In this document: positions 36,530-46,506 of the stretch, in pieces
Numbering within the stretch: the stretch's first letter is position 1
Layout of the letters: each line of letters starts with the position of its first letter
From: Chryseobacterium gallinarum
Lineage (GTDB): Bacteria; Bacteroidota; Bacteroidia; Flavobacteriales; Weeksellaceae
Assembly: GCF_001021975.1 (NCBI RefSeq)
Contig: NZ_CP009928.1
Location: 4,096,001 to 4,160,000 of the forward strand
Direction: 5' to 3'
Length of the DNA: 64,000 nt
Position numbers and translations under genes: made by a program
The notes under the pieces: generated by a model
What the model was told of the DNA's origin: nothing
The model's input: the letters and a program-made list of their open reading frames with translations, nothing else
Databases searched by the model: none

Positions 36530-37459
36530 TTAATTAAATAAATTAAGCCCGGCCGCCGTAAGAATAGCCATTACAAACGTCATGATTCCCACCTGCTTCA
36601 AATATTGATCTAATTCTTTCGGCTCTTTTACCGACATGATATTTCTTCTCAGTTTTGCTAACGGGAACAACAGGATCATTACAATAAAAACATAATAATT
36701 TTGCTGCTGTATAAATCCGTTTACTCCTAAAAAGATAAGGATAAGGATCAAAGGAAGCTGTAACAGGATCATTTCATAAATCATGGCATTTTTGAATCCG
36801 ATTCTCAATGCAAAACTGTTCTTTCCAGATAATTTATCACTTTCAATATCCCTCATATTGTTAAGGTTAAGGACCGCCATACTCATCATACCCACTGCTG
36901 TTCCCGGCAATAACATATCCCAGCTGAAAGTTTTTGTAAACAGGAAATAGCTGCCGCATACGGAAACCAATCCAAAGAAGATAAATACGAAAATATCTCC
37001 AAGCCCCATATACCCATAAGGCTTCTTCCCTACCGTATATCCGATAGCTGCTAAAATACTTGCCACTCCCAATCCGATGAAGATATAAAATTCATTCATA
37101 TGTTCCGGAATAAAAGCTACATATAGCAACGCAATTGTCGCCATAAAAGATAATGCAGAGAAAAGAATCACAGCATTTTTCATTTGTTTTGCTGTAATTT
37201 TTCCTGATGCCACTGCCCTTGCTTCCGCTTCATTGATTCTTTTGGCATCCGTTCCTTTTACTCCATCGCCATAATCATTGGCATAGTTTGATAAAATCTG
37301 ATACAAAAGCGTTACCAAAAGTGCGAGTGCAAAAATTCTCCAGTCCCATATTCCGCCTTCCCTGTATAATCTCCATTTGGCAATGAAAGCTCCCATAATA
37401 ATCCCGCTTAATGAAAGCGGTAAAGTTCGTAGCCTTGCGGCTTTTATCCAATCAATCAT
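36530..37459 (-). CDS. menA: 1,4-dihydroxy-2-naphthoate polyprenyltransferase
   Basis: 309 residues with eight or nine membrane helices. UbiA-family motifs: NYANDYGDGVKGTD (first Asp-rich NDxxD, about 61-74) and the second Asp-rich region LNNMRDIESDKLSGK. It attaches the isoprenoid tail to DHNA, making demethylmenaquinone in the cytoplasmic membrane. Its start overlaps the stop of the preceding WG-like gene by four bases (ATGA). menB lies one gene upstream. Confidence 0.94.
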   Translation of the reverse strand: MIDWIKAARLRTLPLSLSGIIMGAFIAKWRLYREGGIWDWRIFALALLVTLLYQILSNYANDYGDGVKGTDAKRINEAEARAVASGKITAKQMKNAVILFSALSFMATIALLYVAFIPEHMNEFYIFIGLGVASILAAIGYTVGKKPYGYMGLGDIFVFIFFGLVSVCGSYFLFTKTFSWDMLLPGTAVGMMSMAVLNLNNMRDIESDKLSGKNSFALRIGFKNAMIYEMILLQLPLILILIFLGVNGFIQQQNYYVFIVMILLFPLAKLRRNIMSVKEPKELDQYLKQVGIMTFVMAILTAAGLNLFN

Positions 37460-38826
37460 TCTATTTTATATACTGAATTTATAAAATTATTTGAATCGTA
37501 TTCTATTTCTGTAGCTTCAAATTTTGTATTCAAAACATTATAAGTAAACCATTTACCTCCATGAATAATCAATTTATCTACATTGTCCAGATCCCATTCA
37601 TCTATACATTTTGAACAGCGCAACAGTCTTCCCCCTTCATTCAACAGAAAAGTATTTTCGCCTATCTCCTCAATCCAGCTGTAGATGCCCGGAAGGATAA
37701 TTTCTTCATTTTCATTTATTATTCCCCATTTGCCATTGGGATGAAAACGATGAACTGATATATCTGTGCGGATTTTATTCAGCTTAGCCTGGACAATTTC
37801 TGTTTCAGGATCAATTTCGTCCGTATATCCTGTAGATGAATACCAGTTGCCTTGAAAAATCTTAAAGTTTTTATTCATTGAGCATTTTTCAACAAAATCA
37901 TAAGTCTGCTTCAAGAGTTGCTCTCCATTAAAATTGATAATGCTAAAATCTGTTTTTTTCTCCGACTTTTTCCCAATTCTGAGACCGTTTTCAACTACCT
38001 CATCAATATGATTGAAACCAGGATAGGTTCTTTTCTTATTGCCTTCGGTATCAAAACAGATTATTTCATTTTCATCTACAGCAAAGATGGTCTCTTCAGC
38101 AGTTCTCACAATAACATCAAGATAAGCTTTATCTAGAATATAATTTCCTGTATTATCTATAACTTGCTTTCTTACAACATTATCATAGTCTATTATACAG
38201 ACCACAAACAGATTATATCTATAAACTTCATCCACATTGAAACCATCCAGTTTTATTTCTATTACCTCATTATCGATCACCGCGATATCCGGAAACAAAC
38301 CTATATTACCTCTTTTTTCCTGTTTGATAAATCTGCCTTTTTCATCAAAATAATACATTTGTTCTAAGAAAGTTTCCGGATCTACTGTATCTTCAAAAGA
38401 AGTGGTACAAACAAAAACATTAAACAGCTCATAAAACCGGACTGAATTAAAATAAGGCAATATGAGTATGCTATTATTCTCTTCGGAACAAATACCATAA
38501 CAGGTTCCGTATTTCCATGGATTTATAGCCTTTGTATCTGTCAGATAAATATTTCTAAATCTTGAACTGCAGTCTTCAGAAGGCATTTTGCCTACTTCAA
38601 ACTCACGGTCATTCATATGGAAACGATACCAGATATGCTCACTATATTCAGATTTGAATTCAATTAGTGGAAAACAATCTTTCCCAGAGAAATCCCTATC
38701 AGGATTATCATAGAAATACCGATCTGATAAATATTGTTCAAAATCAGTATAGAGAAGAAATTCACTTTCCTTTCTTCTTTCTTTACTTGCTATATTTCTC
38801 TCAAGATCTTCCCGACGAATTCTCAT
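37456..38826 (-). CDS. WG-repeat-like protein of unknown function
   Basis: 456 residues, soluble, acidic, no signal peptide. The C-terminal part has FHPNGKWGIINENEEIILPG followed by YSWIEEIGENTFLLNEGG, the GKWGxIN pattern of WG beta-repeats; other parts (FSIINFNGEQLLKQTYDFVE) look like degenerate copies. WG proteins are often variable and associated with interaction or surface functions; no function can be assigned. It is sandwiched between menB (25 bases) and menA (overlap of four bases), which is unexpected for a menaquinone operon. Confidence 0.6.
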   Translation of the reverse strand: MRIRREDLERNIASKERRKESEFLLYTDFEQYLSDRYFYDNPDRDFSGKDCFPLIEFKSEYSEHIWYRFHMNDREFEVGKMPSEDCSSRFRNIYLTDTKAINPWKYGTCYGICSEENNSILILPYFNSVRFYELFNVFVCTTSFEDTVDPETFLEQMYYFDEKGRFIKQEKRGNIGLFPDIAVIDNEVIEIKLDGFNVDEVYRYNLFVVCIIDYDNVVRKQVIDNTGNYILDKAYLDVIVRTAEETIFAVDENEIICFDTEGNKKRTYPGFNHIDEVVENGLRIGKKSEKKTDFSIINFNGEQLLKQTYDFVEKCSMNKNFKIFQGNWYSSTGYTDEIDPETEIVQAKLNKIRTDISVHRFHPNGKWGIINENEEIILPGIYSWIEEIGENTFLLNEGGRLLRCSKCIDEWDLDNVDKLIIHGGKWFTYNVLNTKFEATEIEYDSNNFINSVYKIE

Positions 38827-38850
38827 GGCCTACAAAAATAGTTTACCAAT

Positions 38851-39687
38851 CTACGATATCCATTGATCTTCTCCGAAGTTCGGTTTTCTTTTTTCCAGGA
38901 ATGCGTTTCTTCCTTCTTTGGCTTCTTCTGTCATATAAGCTAAACGGGTTGCCTCTCCTGCGAACACCTGCTGTCCTACCATACCATCGTCTGTAAGGTT
39001 CATAGCGAACTTCAGCATTCTGATAGAAGTTGGGGATTTTGCTAATATCTCCTGGGCCCATTCATAAGCGGTATCTTCCAGCTCGGCATGAGGAACCACT
39101 TTGTTTACCATTCCCATTTCAAACGCTTCCTGAGCAGAGTAGTTTCTTCCTAAAAAGAAGATCTCACGGGCTTTTTTCTGTCCTACCATTTTTGCAAGGT
39201 AAGCCGATCCGTATCCTCCGTCAAAACTTGTTACATCTGCATCGGTTTGTTTGAAAATTGCATGCTCTTCACTTGCCAATGTCAGGTCACAAACAACATG
39301 AAGGGAGTGACCACCTCCTACAGCCCATCCGGGAACCACCGCAATGACTACTTTAGGCATAAAACGGATCAAACGCTGCACTTCAAGAATATTCAAACGG
39401 TGTCTTCCGTCTTCTCCTACGTATCCCTGATGACCTCTTGCTTTCTGATCTCCTCCACTACAGAAAGCCCAGCCTCCGTCTTTAGGGCTCGGTCCTTCTC
39501 CTGAAAGTAAAACCACCCCTATTGAAGGATCTTCATAGGCATCATAAAAAGCATCGTATAATTCTGAAGTCGTTTTAGGTCTGAAGGCATTACGGACTTC
39601 CGGTCTGTTGAAAGCAATTCTTGCAACCCCATTACATTTTTTGTAGGTAATATCTTCGTATTCTTTGGCGGTTTTCCACTCGATCAT
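38851..39687 (-). CDS. menB: 1,4-dihydroxy-2-naphthoyl-CoA synthase
   Basis: 278 residues of the crotonase fold. Signatures: RIAFNRPEVRNAFRP, WAFCSGGDQKARG (DQ-type oxyanion and active-site segment), VPGWAVGGGHSLHVVCDL, and TDADVTSFDGGYGSAYLAK with the conserved Asp/Tyr pair. It closes the second ring from o-succinylbenzoyl-CoA in menaquinone synthesis. First gene of the run that includes menA; other men genes are not in the window. Confidence 0.96.
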   Translation of the reverse strand: MIEWKTAKEYEDITYKKCNGVARIAFNRPEVRNAFRPKTTSELYDAFYDAYEDPSIGVVLLSGEGPSPKDGGWAFCSGGDQKARGHQGYVGEDGRHRLNILEVQRLIRFMPKVVIAVVPGWAVGGGHSLHVVCDLTLASEEHAIFKQTDADVTSFDGGYGSAYLAKMVGQKKAREIFFLGRNYSAQEAFEMGMVNKVVPHAELEDTAYEWAQEILAKSPTSIRMLKFAMNLTDDGMVGQQVFAGEATRLAYMTEEAKEGRNAFLEKRKPNFGEDQWIS

Positions 39688-39756
39688 CGTATAAAAATTT
39701 TTCTCAAAGATACGGAATTACAAAGAATTTCCGGGCTGAAATTTAGCACTCCCGCA

Positions 39757-39833
39757 TTGTCATTGACAAAGGCTGGAAGCTGGAAGAAAAGAAGCCCGAA
39801 GCTTCGGCCGTCATTACTGAAAGTCAATGACAT
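39757..39833. repeat. Compound intergenic repeat with inverted arms
   Basis: TGTCATTGAC (39758-39767) and GTCAATGACA (39823-39832) are inverted copies. Between them lie GGCTGGAAGCTGGAAG, related to the 29.8-kb repeats, and the 12-base palindrome CCGAAGCTTCGG. It is a mosaic of short dispersed repeats in the menB leader region. Confidence 0.6.
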
Positions 39834-39892
39834 CATTAATTTTACCTGAAGATAATAAAGCTGTAATAGCCGCTTTTATTTCCTAAAAAACA

Positions 39893-39920
39893 AAAACCGG
39901 AACGTGAACATTCCGGCTTT
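39893..39920 (-). terminator. Terminator after the TPR gene
   Basis: AACCGGAA pairs with TTCCGGCTT (one mismatch) around CGTGAACA; the minus strand continues into a T-rich run, 22 bases past the stop codon. Confidence 0.7.
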
Positions 39921-39941
39921 TATAAATTGAGTTATTGATGA

Positions 39942-40967
39942 TTACTTTGCTTTAGCGCTAAGCTCAGCTTCTTTAGCTTTCATTTCTTTAACTTTATCCA
40001 TATTTTTAGTCACTACATAAATTTCTTTCAAAGTAGTAACTGCATCAAGACTTTCAGGAGCCGATTTATACCATGCTTCTGCAAAAGGTAAAGCTTTGGC
40101 AAACCTATCTCTTCTTGCGTCAATCAGCTTGGAAGCTTCGTCCGGCTTATCTTTTCTCAAAGCATTGATATCAGATACCGTTTTTGCATCATCTCCGATA
40201 GTTGTATATACCAGGTTCTGATAAGCATCTGCAAAGCCAGGCTTAAGCTCTATTGCTTTTTTGAACGATTCAATAGCATCATTTGTAGTAGCAGGATTCT
40301 TAGCCTGCATTACCCCAAGATTATACCAGTTGGTAGCATCATTAGGGTTTTTAGCCAACTGCTCTCTTAAACCTGCAACGAATTTATCCGTATTTCCTGA
40401 TTGCAGATAAGCTGTAGTTTGAGCCTCTTTAAGTTTAGCATTGTTTGGAAATTTAGCTAATCCTTTTTCTATAATAGCAAGAGCTTCAGTTCCTTTCTTC
40501 TGGTTAAGAAGCAAAGAAGCTAATGTTTCATACAGATCCGGTTCAATACTTTTAGATTGCTCTGTTTTGAAATCTGAATAATCAGAATTCTTTTTCATAA
40601 GCTCCCAGGTTGTTTTATCAAGGTTTACTACCTGACCTGTCTTTTTTTCTTTTGCAGTATAGGTAGTCTCCACTCCTGTAAATCCGGAGTTGATCAGATC
40701 TGTATATATTTTAATTGCAGCATCAGCGTTGTTTGCTAACGCCTGACTAAGTCCTGCATAATACATATATATTTTATTGTCCTGACCGTTTGCCTTCAAT
40801 AAGTCGTAAACTTCTACAAACTTAGGTGCTGCAGCTGCATAATTTTTTGCATTATATGCATCCATAGCTGCCTTATTAGCTTCCTGAAGCTTAGCATTTA
40901 CATCTCCTTTCTGTCCGAAAACAAAGGCAGAAGCTACGATAGCCATTCCTAAAATTAGTTTCTTCAT
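39942..40967 (-). CDS. Secreted tetratricopeptide repeat protein
   Basis: 341 residues. A signal peptide (MKKLILGMAIVASAFVFGQ) is followed by at least five TPR-type helices, for example YNAKNYAAAAPKFVEVYDLL (36-55), ATNWYNLGVMQAKNP and DAIESFKKAIELKPGFADAY. Probably a periplasmic interaction scaffold. It lies just downstream of gyrA (28 bases) and may share its transcript. Confidence 0.85.
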   Translation of the reverse strand: MKKLILGMAIVASAFVFGQKGDVNAKLQEANKAAMDAYNAKNYAAAAPKFVEVYDLLKANGQDNKIYMYYAGLSQALANNADAAIKIYTDLINSGFTGVETTYTAKEKKTGQVVNLDKTTWELMKKNSDYSDFKTEQSKSIEPDLYETLASLLLNQKKGTEALAIIEKGLAKFPNNAKLKEAQTTAYLQSGNTDKFVAGLREQLAKNPNDATNWYNLGVMQAKNPATTNDAIESFKKAIELKPGFADAYQNLVYTTIGDDAKTVSDINALRKDKPDEASKLIDARRDRFAKALPFAEAWYKSAPESLDAVTTLKEIYVVTKNMDKVKEMKAKEAELSAKAK

Positions 40968-40995
40968 AATAACTATTTTATATTAATTGTACAAT

Positions 40996-43590
40996 TTATT
41001 CTTCAGAATCAGAATTCCCCTCATCCTCTGCCGGGTCATTTTCAGCCTGAGGTGCTATATTTTCGTCTTCAAGGTTGTCAAATAAAGTTCCTGTTCCTTC
41101 TTCATTTTCTTCAGCTTCCACCTCTTCATCTTCTACATCTTTATCCATTGCTACTTTTGCGATGGCTGCAATTTCGTCATTCTTCTTAAGATTGATCACT
41201 CTTACTCCCTGGGTATTTCTTCCCATTACCCTCATTTCATCCATTCCCATTCTGATGGCAACACCGGATTTATTGATGATCATCAATCCATCTTCGTCTG
41301 TCACATTCTGAATAGCAATCAGGTTTCCTGTTTTTTCGGTAATGTTCAGGGTAATAACTCCTTTTCCTCCTCTGTTCGTAATCCTGTAATCTTCTACTGC
41401 AGTTCTCTTACCATATCCTTTTTCAGATACCACAAGAACTGTTTCATTTTCTACATCATTCACAACAATCATACCAATAGCTTCGTCTCCGTCTTCAAGA
41501 AGAATACCTCTTACCCCGATAGATCCTCTACCTACTTCCCTTACTTTTTCTTCAGGGAAACGGATACACTTACCGTTTTTCGTAGCGATCATGATCTGAG
41601 AAGAGCCATTGGTAAGATAAGCTCCTAACAATTGGTCATTATCTCTGATTTCAATAGCATTTACCCCATTTACCCTTGGTCTGGAATACGCTTCAAGTGA
41701 TGTTTTCTTAATGGTTCCGTTCTTTGTTACCATTACAACACTCATCTGGTTTACATATTCAGAATCTTTAAGGTTATTGGTTCTGATATATGCTTTAATC
41801 TTATCATCCGGTTCAATGTTGATAAGGTTCTGTACCGCTCTTCCTTTTGCTGTTTTTGAACCTTCAGGAATTTCAAACACCCTAAGCCAGTAACATCTTC
41901 CTTTTTCTGTGAAGAACAGCATATATTGGTGATTGGTTGCAGAAACAATATATTCAAGGAAGTCAGAATCTCTTGTGGTAGCAGCTTTATTTCCTACACC
42001 GCCTCTACTTTGGATTTTATATTCTGAAAGGGAAGTTCTCTTAATATATCCTGCGTGAGAAATGGTAAGAACTACAGATTCGTTCGGAATGATGTCTTCA
42101 ATAGACATTTCTCCTCCTGAATAATCAATTTCAGTTCTTCTCTCGTCACCATATTTTTCTTTAATTTCGATCAATTCATCTTTAATGATCTGGAATCTTC
42201 TAGGCTCATTAGCTAAAATATCTTCCAAATTTGCAATTTCTTTCATGATCGCATCATATTCATCACGGATCTTATCAAGCTCCATTCCTGTAAGACGAGC
42301 TAATCTCAGATCAAGAATCGCCTGGGCCTGAATTTCTGAAAGCTCAAATGCCTCAATCAAACCTTCTTTTGCAGCCTGAGGGTTAGCACTATGACGGATG
42401 ATAGAAATGGCTTTATCCAAGGCGTCCTGGGTTCCGATCACCTTCATGAATCCTTCCAGGATATGTGCTCTTTCTTTTGCTTTTTTAAGTTCAAACTGAG
42501 TTCTTCTTATGATGATCTCATGTCTGTGCTCTACGAAATGACTGATGATATCTTTTAAGTTTAACTGCTCCGGTCTTCCGTGTACCAGCGCAATATTATT
42601 TACGCTGAAAGAAGTCTGCAGGGCTGTATATTTATATAGAAGATTCAGAACCACATTCGGGATAGCATCATTTTTTAATTCATAAACGATACGAAGTCCT
42701 TTTCTATCAGATTCATCTCTGATTTCATGGATACCGGGAATTTTTTCATCTTTCACCAATTCTGCGGTCCTGGCAATCATCTCAGCTTTGTTCACCTGAT
42801 AAGGAACCTCCGTTACAATAATTGCATTTCTGTTACCGATTTCCTCAAAGTTAACTTTTGCTCTTAGCACTACTCTTCCTCTACCGGTGTGGAAAGCGTC
42901 TCTTACACCATCATAACCGTAGATGATACCCCCTGTAGGGAAATCCGGAGCGATAATATGCTGCATCAATTCATCGATGGTAATTTCTTTGTTATCGATA
43001 TAAGCACAGATAGCGTCTACAGATTCCGATAAGTTGTGAGGTGCCATATTCGTCGCCATCCCTACTGCAATACCTGAAGCTCCGTTCACCAAAAGGTTTG
43101 GAATTTTCGTAGGCATCACGGTTGGCTCCTGCAAACTGTCGTCAAAGTTATTCTGGAAATCAACGGTTTCTTTGTCCAGGTCTGAAAGAACCTCATCAGA
43201 GATTTTTTTCAATCTTGCTTCAGTATAACGCATTGCTGCCGGTGGATCGCCATCCATGGAACCGAAGTTTCCTTGTCCGTCTACCTGTGGATAACGCAAG
43301 CTCCATTCCTGAGCCATTCTTACCATTGCATCATATACAGAGGAATCTCCGTGTGGGTGATATTTACCCAAAACATCCCCAACAATTCTCGCAGATTTTA
43401 AATATTTTCTATTAGAAAAAACCCCTAATCCATACATACCATATAGCACTCTTCTATGAACGGGTTTCAAGCCGTCTCTTACATCGGGTAACGCTCTTGA
43501 AACGATAACCGACATCGAATAATCGATATAAGACGACTTCATTTCATCAACAATGTTGATAGGAATCAGTCTTTCTCCTTCTTTTTGCAT
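40996..43590 (-). CDS. gyrA: DNA gyrase subunit A
   Basis: 864 residues from the ATG at 43590 ([13 protein letters not shown]); the two-codon upstream extension begins with TTG and is rejected. Catalytic Tyr lies in [10 protein letters not shown]. The quinolone region [20 protein letters not shown] carries Ser and Asp at positions equivalent to E. coli 83 and 87, the susceptible state. The C-terminal pinwheel includes a GyrA-box-like NRGGKG, arguing for GyrA over ParC, and the tail is strongly acidic ([14 protein letters not shown]...). It introduces negative supercoils with GyrB, whose gene is elsewhere. Confidence 0.95.
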   Translation of the reverse strand: MQKEGERLIPINIVDEMKSSYIDYSMSVIVSRALPDVRDGLKPVHRRVLYGMYGLGVFSNRKYLKSARIVGDVLGKYHPHGDSSVYDAMVRMAQEWSLRYPQVDGQGNFGSMDGDPPAAMRYTEARLKKISDEVLSDLDKETVDFQNNFDDSLQEPTVMPTKIPNLLVNGASGIAVGMATNMAPHNLSESVDAICAYIDNKEITIDELMQHIIAPDFPTGGIIYGYDGVRDAFHTGRGRVVLRAKVNFEEIGNRNAIIVTEVPYQVNKAEMIARTAELVKDEKIPGIHEIRDESDRKGLRIVYELKNDAIPNVVLNLLYKYTALQTSFSVNNIALVHGRPEQLNLKDIISHFVEHRHEIIIRRTQFELKKAKERAHILEGFMKVIGTQDALDKAISIIRHSANPQAAKEGLIEAFELSEIQAQAILDLRLARLTGMELDKIRDEYDAIMKEIANLEDILANEPRRFQIIKDELIEIKEKYGDERRTEIDYSGGEMSIEDIIPNESVVLTISHAGYIKRTSLSEYKIQSRGGVGNKAATTRDSDFLEYIVSATNHQYMLFFTEKGRCYWLRVFEIPEGSKTAKGRAVQNLINIEPDDKIKAYIRTNNLKDSEYVNQMSVVMVTKNGTIKKTSLEAYSRPRVNGVNAIEIRDNDQLLGAYLTNGSSQIMIATKNGKCIRFPEEKVREVGRGSIGVRGILLEDGDEAIGMIVVNDVENETVLVVSEKGYGKRTAVEDYRITNRGGKGVITLNITEKTGNLIAIQNVTDEDGLMIINKSGVAIRMGMDEMRVMGRNTQGVRVINLKKNDEIAAIAKVAMDKDVEDEEVEAEENEEGTGTLFDNLEDENIAPQAENDPAEDEGNSDSEE

Positions 43591-43737
43591 AAACAAATTT
43601 ATTATAATGATAGTCAGACCTTTAGCTGTGTGTCTGAAAATTATTTATTTCCAATTTTTATTAACGGGCTAATTTACGAAAAAATTGCCGATTTTTGCTG
43701 TAGAATTTATCCAAAAAATCTTAAAAATTCATAAAAT

Positions 43738-44052
43738 ATGAGCGTATTAAGTATAACTTTCCATTGTACAAAAGATAACCTTGAAGAATGGGAAAATTAT
43801 ATTGATGAAACCCTGGTTTTAATGACTGAAAACTTAATGGATGTCAACAAATATATCCTTTCTGACGTACATAGTGATTATATTGAAGAAGGTAAAAATT
43901 ACAACCTCCTTTTAATGTTTGATAATGATGAGCTCCGGGAAGATTTCGTTAAAAGTGAGCTTTTAAATATTTCCGAGAGGATCGAAAAGAAATTTGGTCA
44001 GGAAGTCATGATCTTTAATACTTTCCTGAATCCGAAAAAATCAAGATTATAA
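43738..44052 (+). CDS. DUF4286 family protein
   Basis: 104 residues, MSVLSITFHCTKDNLEEWENYI start, a ferredoxin-like alpha/beta fold pattern with KNYNLLLMFDNDELREDF in the middle. DUF4286 proteins are short, cytoplasmic and of unknown function, widely conserved in Flavobacteriia. It is divergently transcribed from gyrA across 147 bases and converges with the lipoprotein genes. Confidence 0.82.
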   Translation: MSVLSITFHCTKDNLEEWENYIDETLVLMTENLMDVNKYILSDVHSDYIEEGKNYNLLLMFDNDELREDFVKSELLNISERIEKKFGQEVMIFNTFLNPKKSRL

Positions 44053-44059
44053 GATAAAA

Positions 44060-44097
44060 AAAGAAAAGCACCGGTTGGATTCGGTGCTTTTCTTTTT
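44060..44097. terminator. Bidirectional terminator
   Basis: AAAGAAAAGCACCG and CGGTGCTTTTCTTT form a 14-base perfect stem, with A and T runs on either side, between the DUF4286 gene and the convergent lipoprotein gene. Confidence 0.9.
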
Positions 44098-44319
44098 TTA
44101 TCTGTGATGTCCACGACCACGTCCCCTGTGGTGGTGACCACGATCCTCATAAATATACACTTTTTTAACATGTCCGGGTGCATAATACCTTGCGCTTCCA
44201 CCATAAAATCTTTTTGCATGACCGGGAGGCATTCTCCTTCCGTGAGGCTCATGTACAATACAAGAGGACAGCATCAGCATCACCACACCGGCCCCGATAA
44301 TCTTAAACATACTTTTCAT
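44098..44319 (-). CDS. Small PPGxAK-type lipoprotein, paralogue 1
   Basis: 73 residues from the ATG at 44319. A lipoprotein signal with lipobox LMLSSC (Cys20) is followed by RRMPPGHAKRFYGGSARYYA, then PGHVKK and a His/Arg/Gly-rich tail (HHHRGRGRGHHR). Longer upstream in-frame starts would break the signal. The neighbouring gene encodes a paralogue. Such PPGQAKK lipoproteins are common in Chryseobacterium; function unknown. The His-rich tail could bind metal. Confidence 0.7.
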   Translation of the reverse strand: MKSMFKIIGAGVVMLMLSSCIVHEPHGRRMPPGHAKRFYGGSARYYAPGHVKKVYIYEDRGHHHRGRGRGHHR

Positions 44320-44422
44320 TATTTTCACTTTTTCAAACTTAGTAGCGAAATATATCAAGCTTAATGCCAAAAATGCTGAAACAAGATATTGCAGCTGAAA
44401 AATTAACTGCAAAATTTATAGT

Positions 44423-44605
44423 TTAATAGCGGCCATGTCTTTTTTTAACCTGCCCCGGGGCATAATCTTTTGCGCTTCCTCCATATATTTTTTTGGCCTG
44501 TCCCGGTGGAAGTGGTTTCGGACGATGACCATAATCATGGACAACGCAAGAGGTTAACATGAGTGTTACAATAAGAACACCCGTCATTTTGATTATACTT
44601 TTCAT
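44423..44605 (-). CDS. Small PPGxAK-type lipoprotein, paralogue 2
   Basis: 60 residues, lipobox LMLTSC (Cys20), then PLPPGQAKKIYGGSAKDYAP and GQVKKRHGRY. It matches paralogue 1 over the lipobox and the core repeat but lacks the His-rich tail. Tandem arrangement, 103 bases apart, points to local duplication. Confidence 0.7.
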   Translation of the reverse strand: MKSIIKMTGVLIVTLMLTSCVVHDYGHRPKPLPPGQAKKIYGGSAKDYAPGQVKKRHGRY

Positions 44606-44715
44606 TTTTTAAATCTTAGTTGTGAAATATATCAAGGTTAGTGCCAATCCTTCACACGCAGTGGCTGAAAATGAATTGAGGGAGAATGAATATCCGGTCC
44701 CCCATTCCGGTTTCA

Positions 44716-45207
44716 TTACATCATTCCGCTTCTTTTTTCAAACATAATAACGTCTTTCCATTCTCCATTAAGTTTTCCAAGCTTTTTGCGAACCCCTACT
44801 ATTCTGAAACCATTTTTCTGATGAAACTTAACAGAAGCTTCATTATCGGCAAAGATATTGGTCTGCAAAGTCCAGAAACCGTGATCCTCGCTATCTAAAA
44901 TCAGTTTTTTTAACAAAACCGATCCTAATCCTTTCCCTTGGTAATCATTGTCAAAGTAAATACTTACTTCTGCAACCCCTTTAAAACATTCTCTCTTGCT
45001 TACAGGTTTTAAAGCACACCATCCCACCACTTCGTTATTTTCATTTTCCAGCACCCAGCGGCAGGTATTAAAGTATTCCATATCCCAGGCTTCTGCAGTA
45101 GGCACTTCCGTTTCAAATGTGGCCATACCACTATCGATTCCCTGCCTGAAGATTTCCAATACTCTGGGTTCATCCCCGGGAACCATTTCTCTTAATTCGT
45201 AATTCAT
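44716..45207 (-). CDS. GNAT-family N-acetyltransferase (phosphinothricin-acetyltransferase-like)
   Basis: 163 residues. MNYELREMVPGDEPRVLEIF opening, VVGWCALKPV strand, and the acetyl-CoA loop YQGKGLGSVLLKKL; FWTLQTNIFADNEASVKFH and GFRIVGVRKKLGKLNGEWKD are typical of the Pat/Bar group that acetylates amino groups of methionine sulfoximine-like compounds. Actual substrate not established. Four bases downstream of the DUF421 gene. Confidence 0.85.
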   Translation of the reverse strand: MNYELREMVPGDEPRVLEIFRQGIDSGMATFETEVPTAEAWDMEYFNTCRWVLENENNEVVGWCALKPVSKRECFKGVAEVSIYFDNDYQGKGLGSVLLKKLILDSEDHGFWTLQTNIFADNEASVKFHQKNGFRIVGVRKKLGKLNGEWKDVIMFEKRSGMM

Positions 45208-45211
45208 TGTA

Positions 45212-45727
45212 TTAATGATATTTTCTTTTCATTTTTCTTTTGATTCTTGAATAGTGGGTTTGTTTTGTCTTTTCATCTTCGGAAACCACACTGATATTAC
45301 CATCCACTTCAAGTACTGATAGTTTTACATGATCTATTGTTTCAATACCATGTTCTCTTATAGCTTCTTCAAGTTCTCCCCTGGTAATTTTCACCCTATT
45401 CAATGCCGCCTGATCTACTACCCCATCTTTTATAAGGATCACAGGGTCATCTTCCATAAATGTCTCAAACGAGCGGCTGGAAAACATAATTCTTTTTAAA
45501 ATAAAATTAGCCACAAACAAAACCAATGCGGCTACAAGACCTCCCTCCAGCGAAGTATTCTGCCCTACCATCGCATTCTGAACAGCATTGGAAATTAAAA
45601 GCAATAAAACCACATCTCCTGCATTCAGCTGAGATAATTGATTTTTACCAAATAACCGAATTGCAATTACCATAAAAAGGTAAACACAAAGGGAGCGAAC
45701 AGCAACGTTAAGAATAGGGTCCATCAT
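45212..45727 (-). CDS. DUF421 (YetF-like) membrane protein
   Basis: 171 residues with three membrane helices at the N-terminus (about 9-25, 37-55, 60-78) and a cytoplasmic C-terminal domain with FMEDDPVILIKDGVVDQAAL, LEEAIREHGIETIDHV and AVLEVDGNISV-like LSVLEVDGNISVV, the hallmark segments of DUF421/YetF proteins. Role unknown in general. Pairs with the acetyltransferase gene. Confidence 0.9.
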   Translation of the reverse strand: MMDPILNVAVRSLCVYLFMVIAIRLFGKNQLSQLNAGDVVLLLLISNAVQNAMVGQNTSLEGGLVAALVLFVANFILKRIMFSSRSFETFMEDDPVILIKDGVVDQAALNRVKITRGELEEAIREHGIETIDHVKLSVLEVDGNISVVSEDEKTKQTHYSRIKRKMKRKYH

Positions 45728-45922
45728 TTTTTTATCAATTCAAATGTATTGATTTTTTATTATTGTATTAATGTATTTCATACCAATTTAGTAATGATAG
45801 AAACAGGAGTATTTTAAAGCTTATTGTTATTCGCATCTTTTATTATTTTATTTCCGTGTCGCCCTGTTTTTACATATGTATCTGGTATACATTTTGAAGC
45901 TATATGAGGATATTATATTATA

Positions 45923-46477
45923 ATGATGAAAAGACTGTTTTTTCTATATTTAGGCTTCCTTCTGAGCGTTATAGCTTGTCAGAAAAAAGAATCCTCAATT
46001 GCTGTACCAAACGACAATATCTCCATTACGAAAAAGATAAATGAACTTTACAGCTTATACGGAAAATCCAATGAAGCTATCTACAACCAACCAATTGCGG
46101 ATGATCTGTTCACCCCCGATCTCAAAAAAATAGTAGAGAATGCCATAAATGCTTCCAAAGCGGATATTGAGAAAGTAAAAAACAGTACCCATCCTGATGA
46201 AAAACCTCTGATATTTGAAGGAGCAATTTTTTCAAGTTTGTATGAAGGATATACCGGATATAAAATCCGTTCTATAGACATGCATAATAAAACAGCGAGT
46301 GCATTTGTTCAGTTCGAATACAACCAGACAACCCCAAAACTATTGTGGACAGATAAGGTACACCTCATCAATACAGATAAAGGATGGAGGATTGATAATA
46401 TCATCTTTGACACGATAGGCAACTCCAAAGATCTTAAAGCAACATTGACTGATTTTGCAAAGAGCACCCATCAATAA
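45923..46477 (+). CDS. Lipoprotein, DUF3828-like
   Basis: 184 residues with a lipobox LSVIAC (Cys19). The mature domain includes FTPDLKKIVENAINAS, GYTGYKIRSIDMHNKTASAF and KVHLINTDKGWRIDNIIFD, the NTF2-like pattern of DUF3828 proteins. Two ATG codons start the frame; either is possible. Family call moderate; function unknown. Convergent with the GG-leader peptide gene. Confidence 0.65.
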   Translation: MMKRLFFLYLGFLLSVIACQKKESSIAVPNDNISITKKINELYSLYGKSNEAIYNQPIADDLFTPDLKKIVENAINASKADIEKVKNSTHPDEKPLIFEGAIFSSLYEGYTGYKIRSIDMHNKTASAFVQFEYNQTTPKLLWTDKVHLINTDKGWRIDNIIFDTIGNSKDLKATLTDFAKSTHQ

Positions 46478-46506
46478 AAAAAACCGCTAAAAAGCGGTTT
46501 TTTTTT
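46477..46506. terminator. Terminator shared by the DUF3828 lipoprotein and GG-peptide genes
   Basis: AAACCGCT and AGCGGTTT pair around AAAA, with A and T runs on both sides, in the convergent gap. It abuts the peptide stop codon. Confidence 0.8.

Noticed and set aside
40996..43590. Reading this gene as parC (topoisomerase IV)
   Set aside because: A GyrA-box-like NRGGKG and an acidic tail are present, and the length fits gyrase.
43998..44258. 86-residue frame across the bidirectional terminator near 44.1 kb
   Set aside because: It lies out of frame with the clear lipoprotein and includes the terminator stem.
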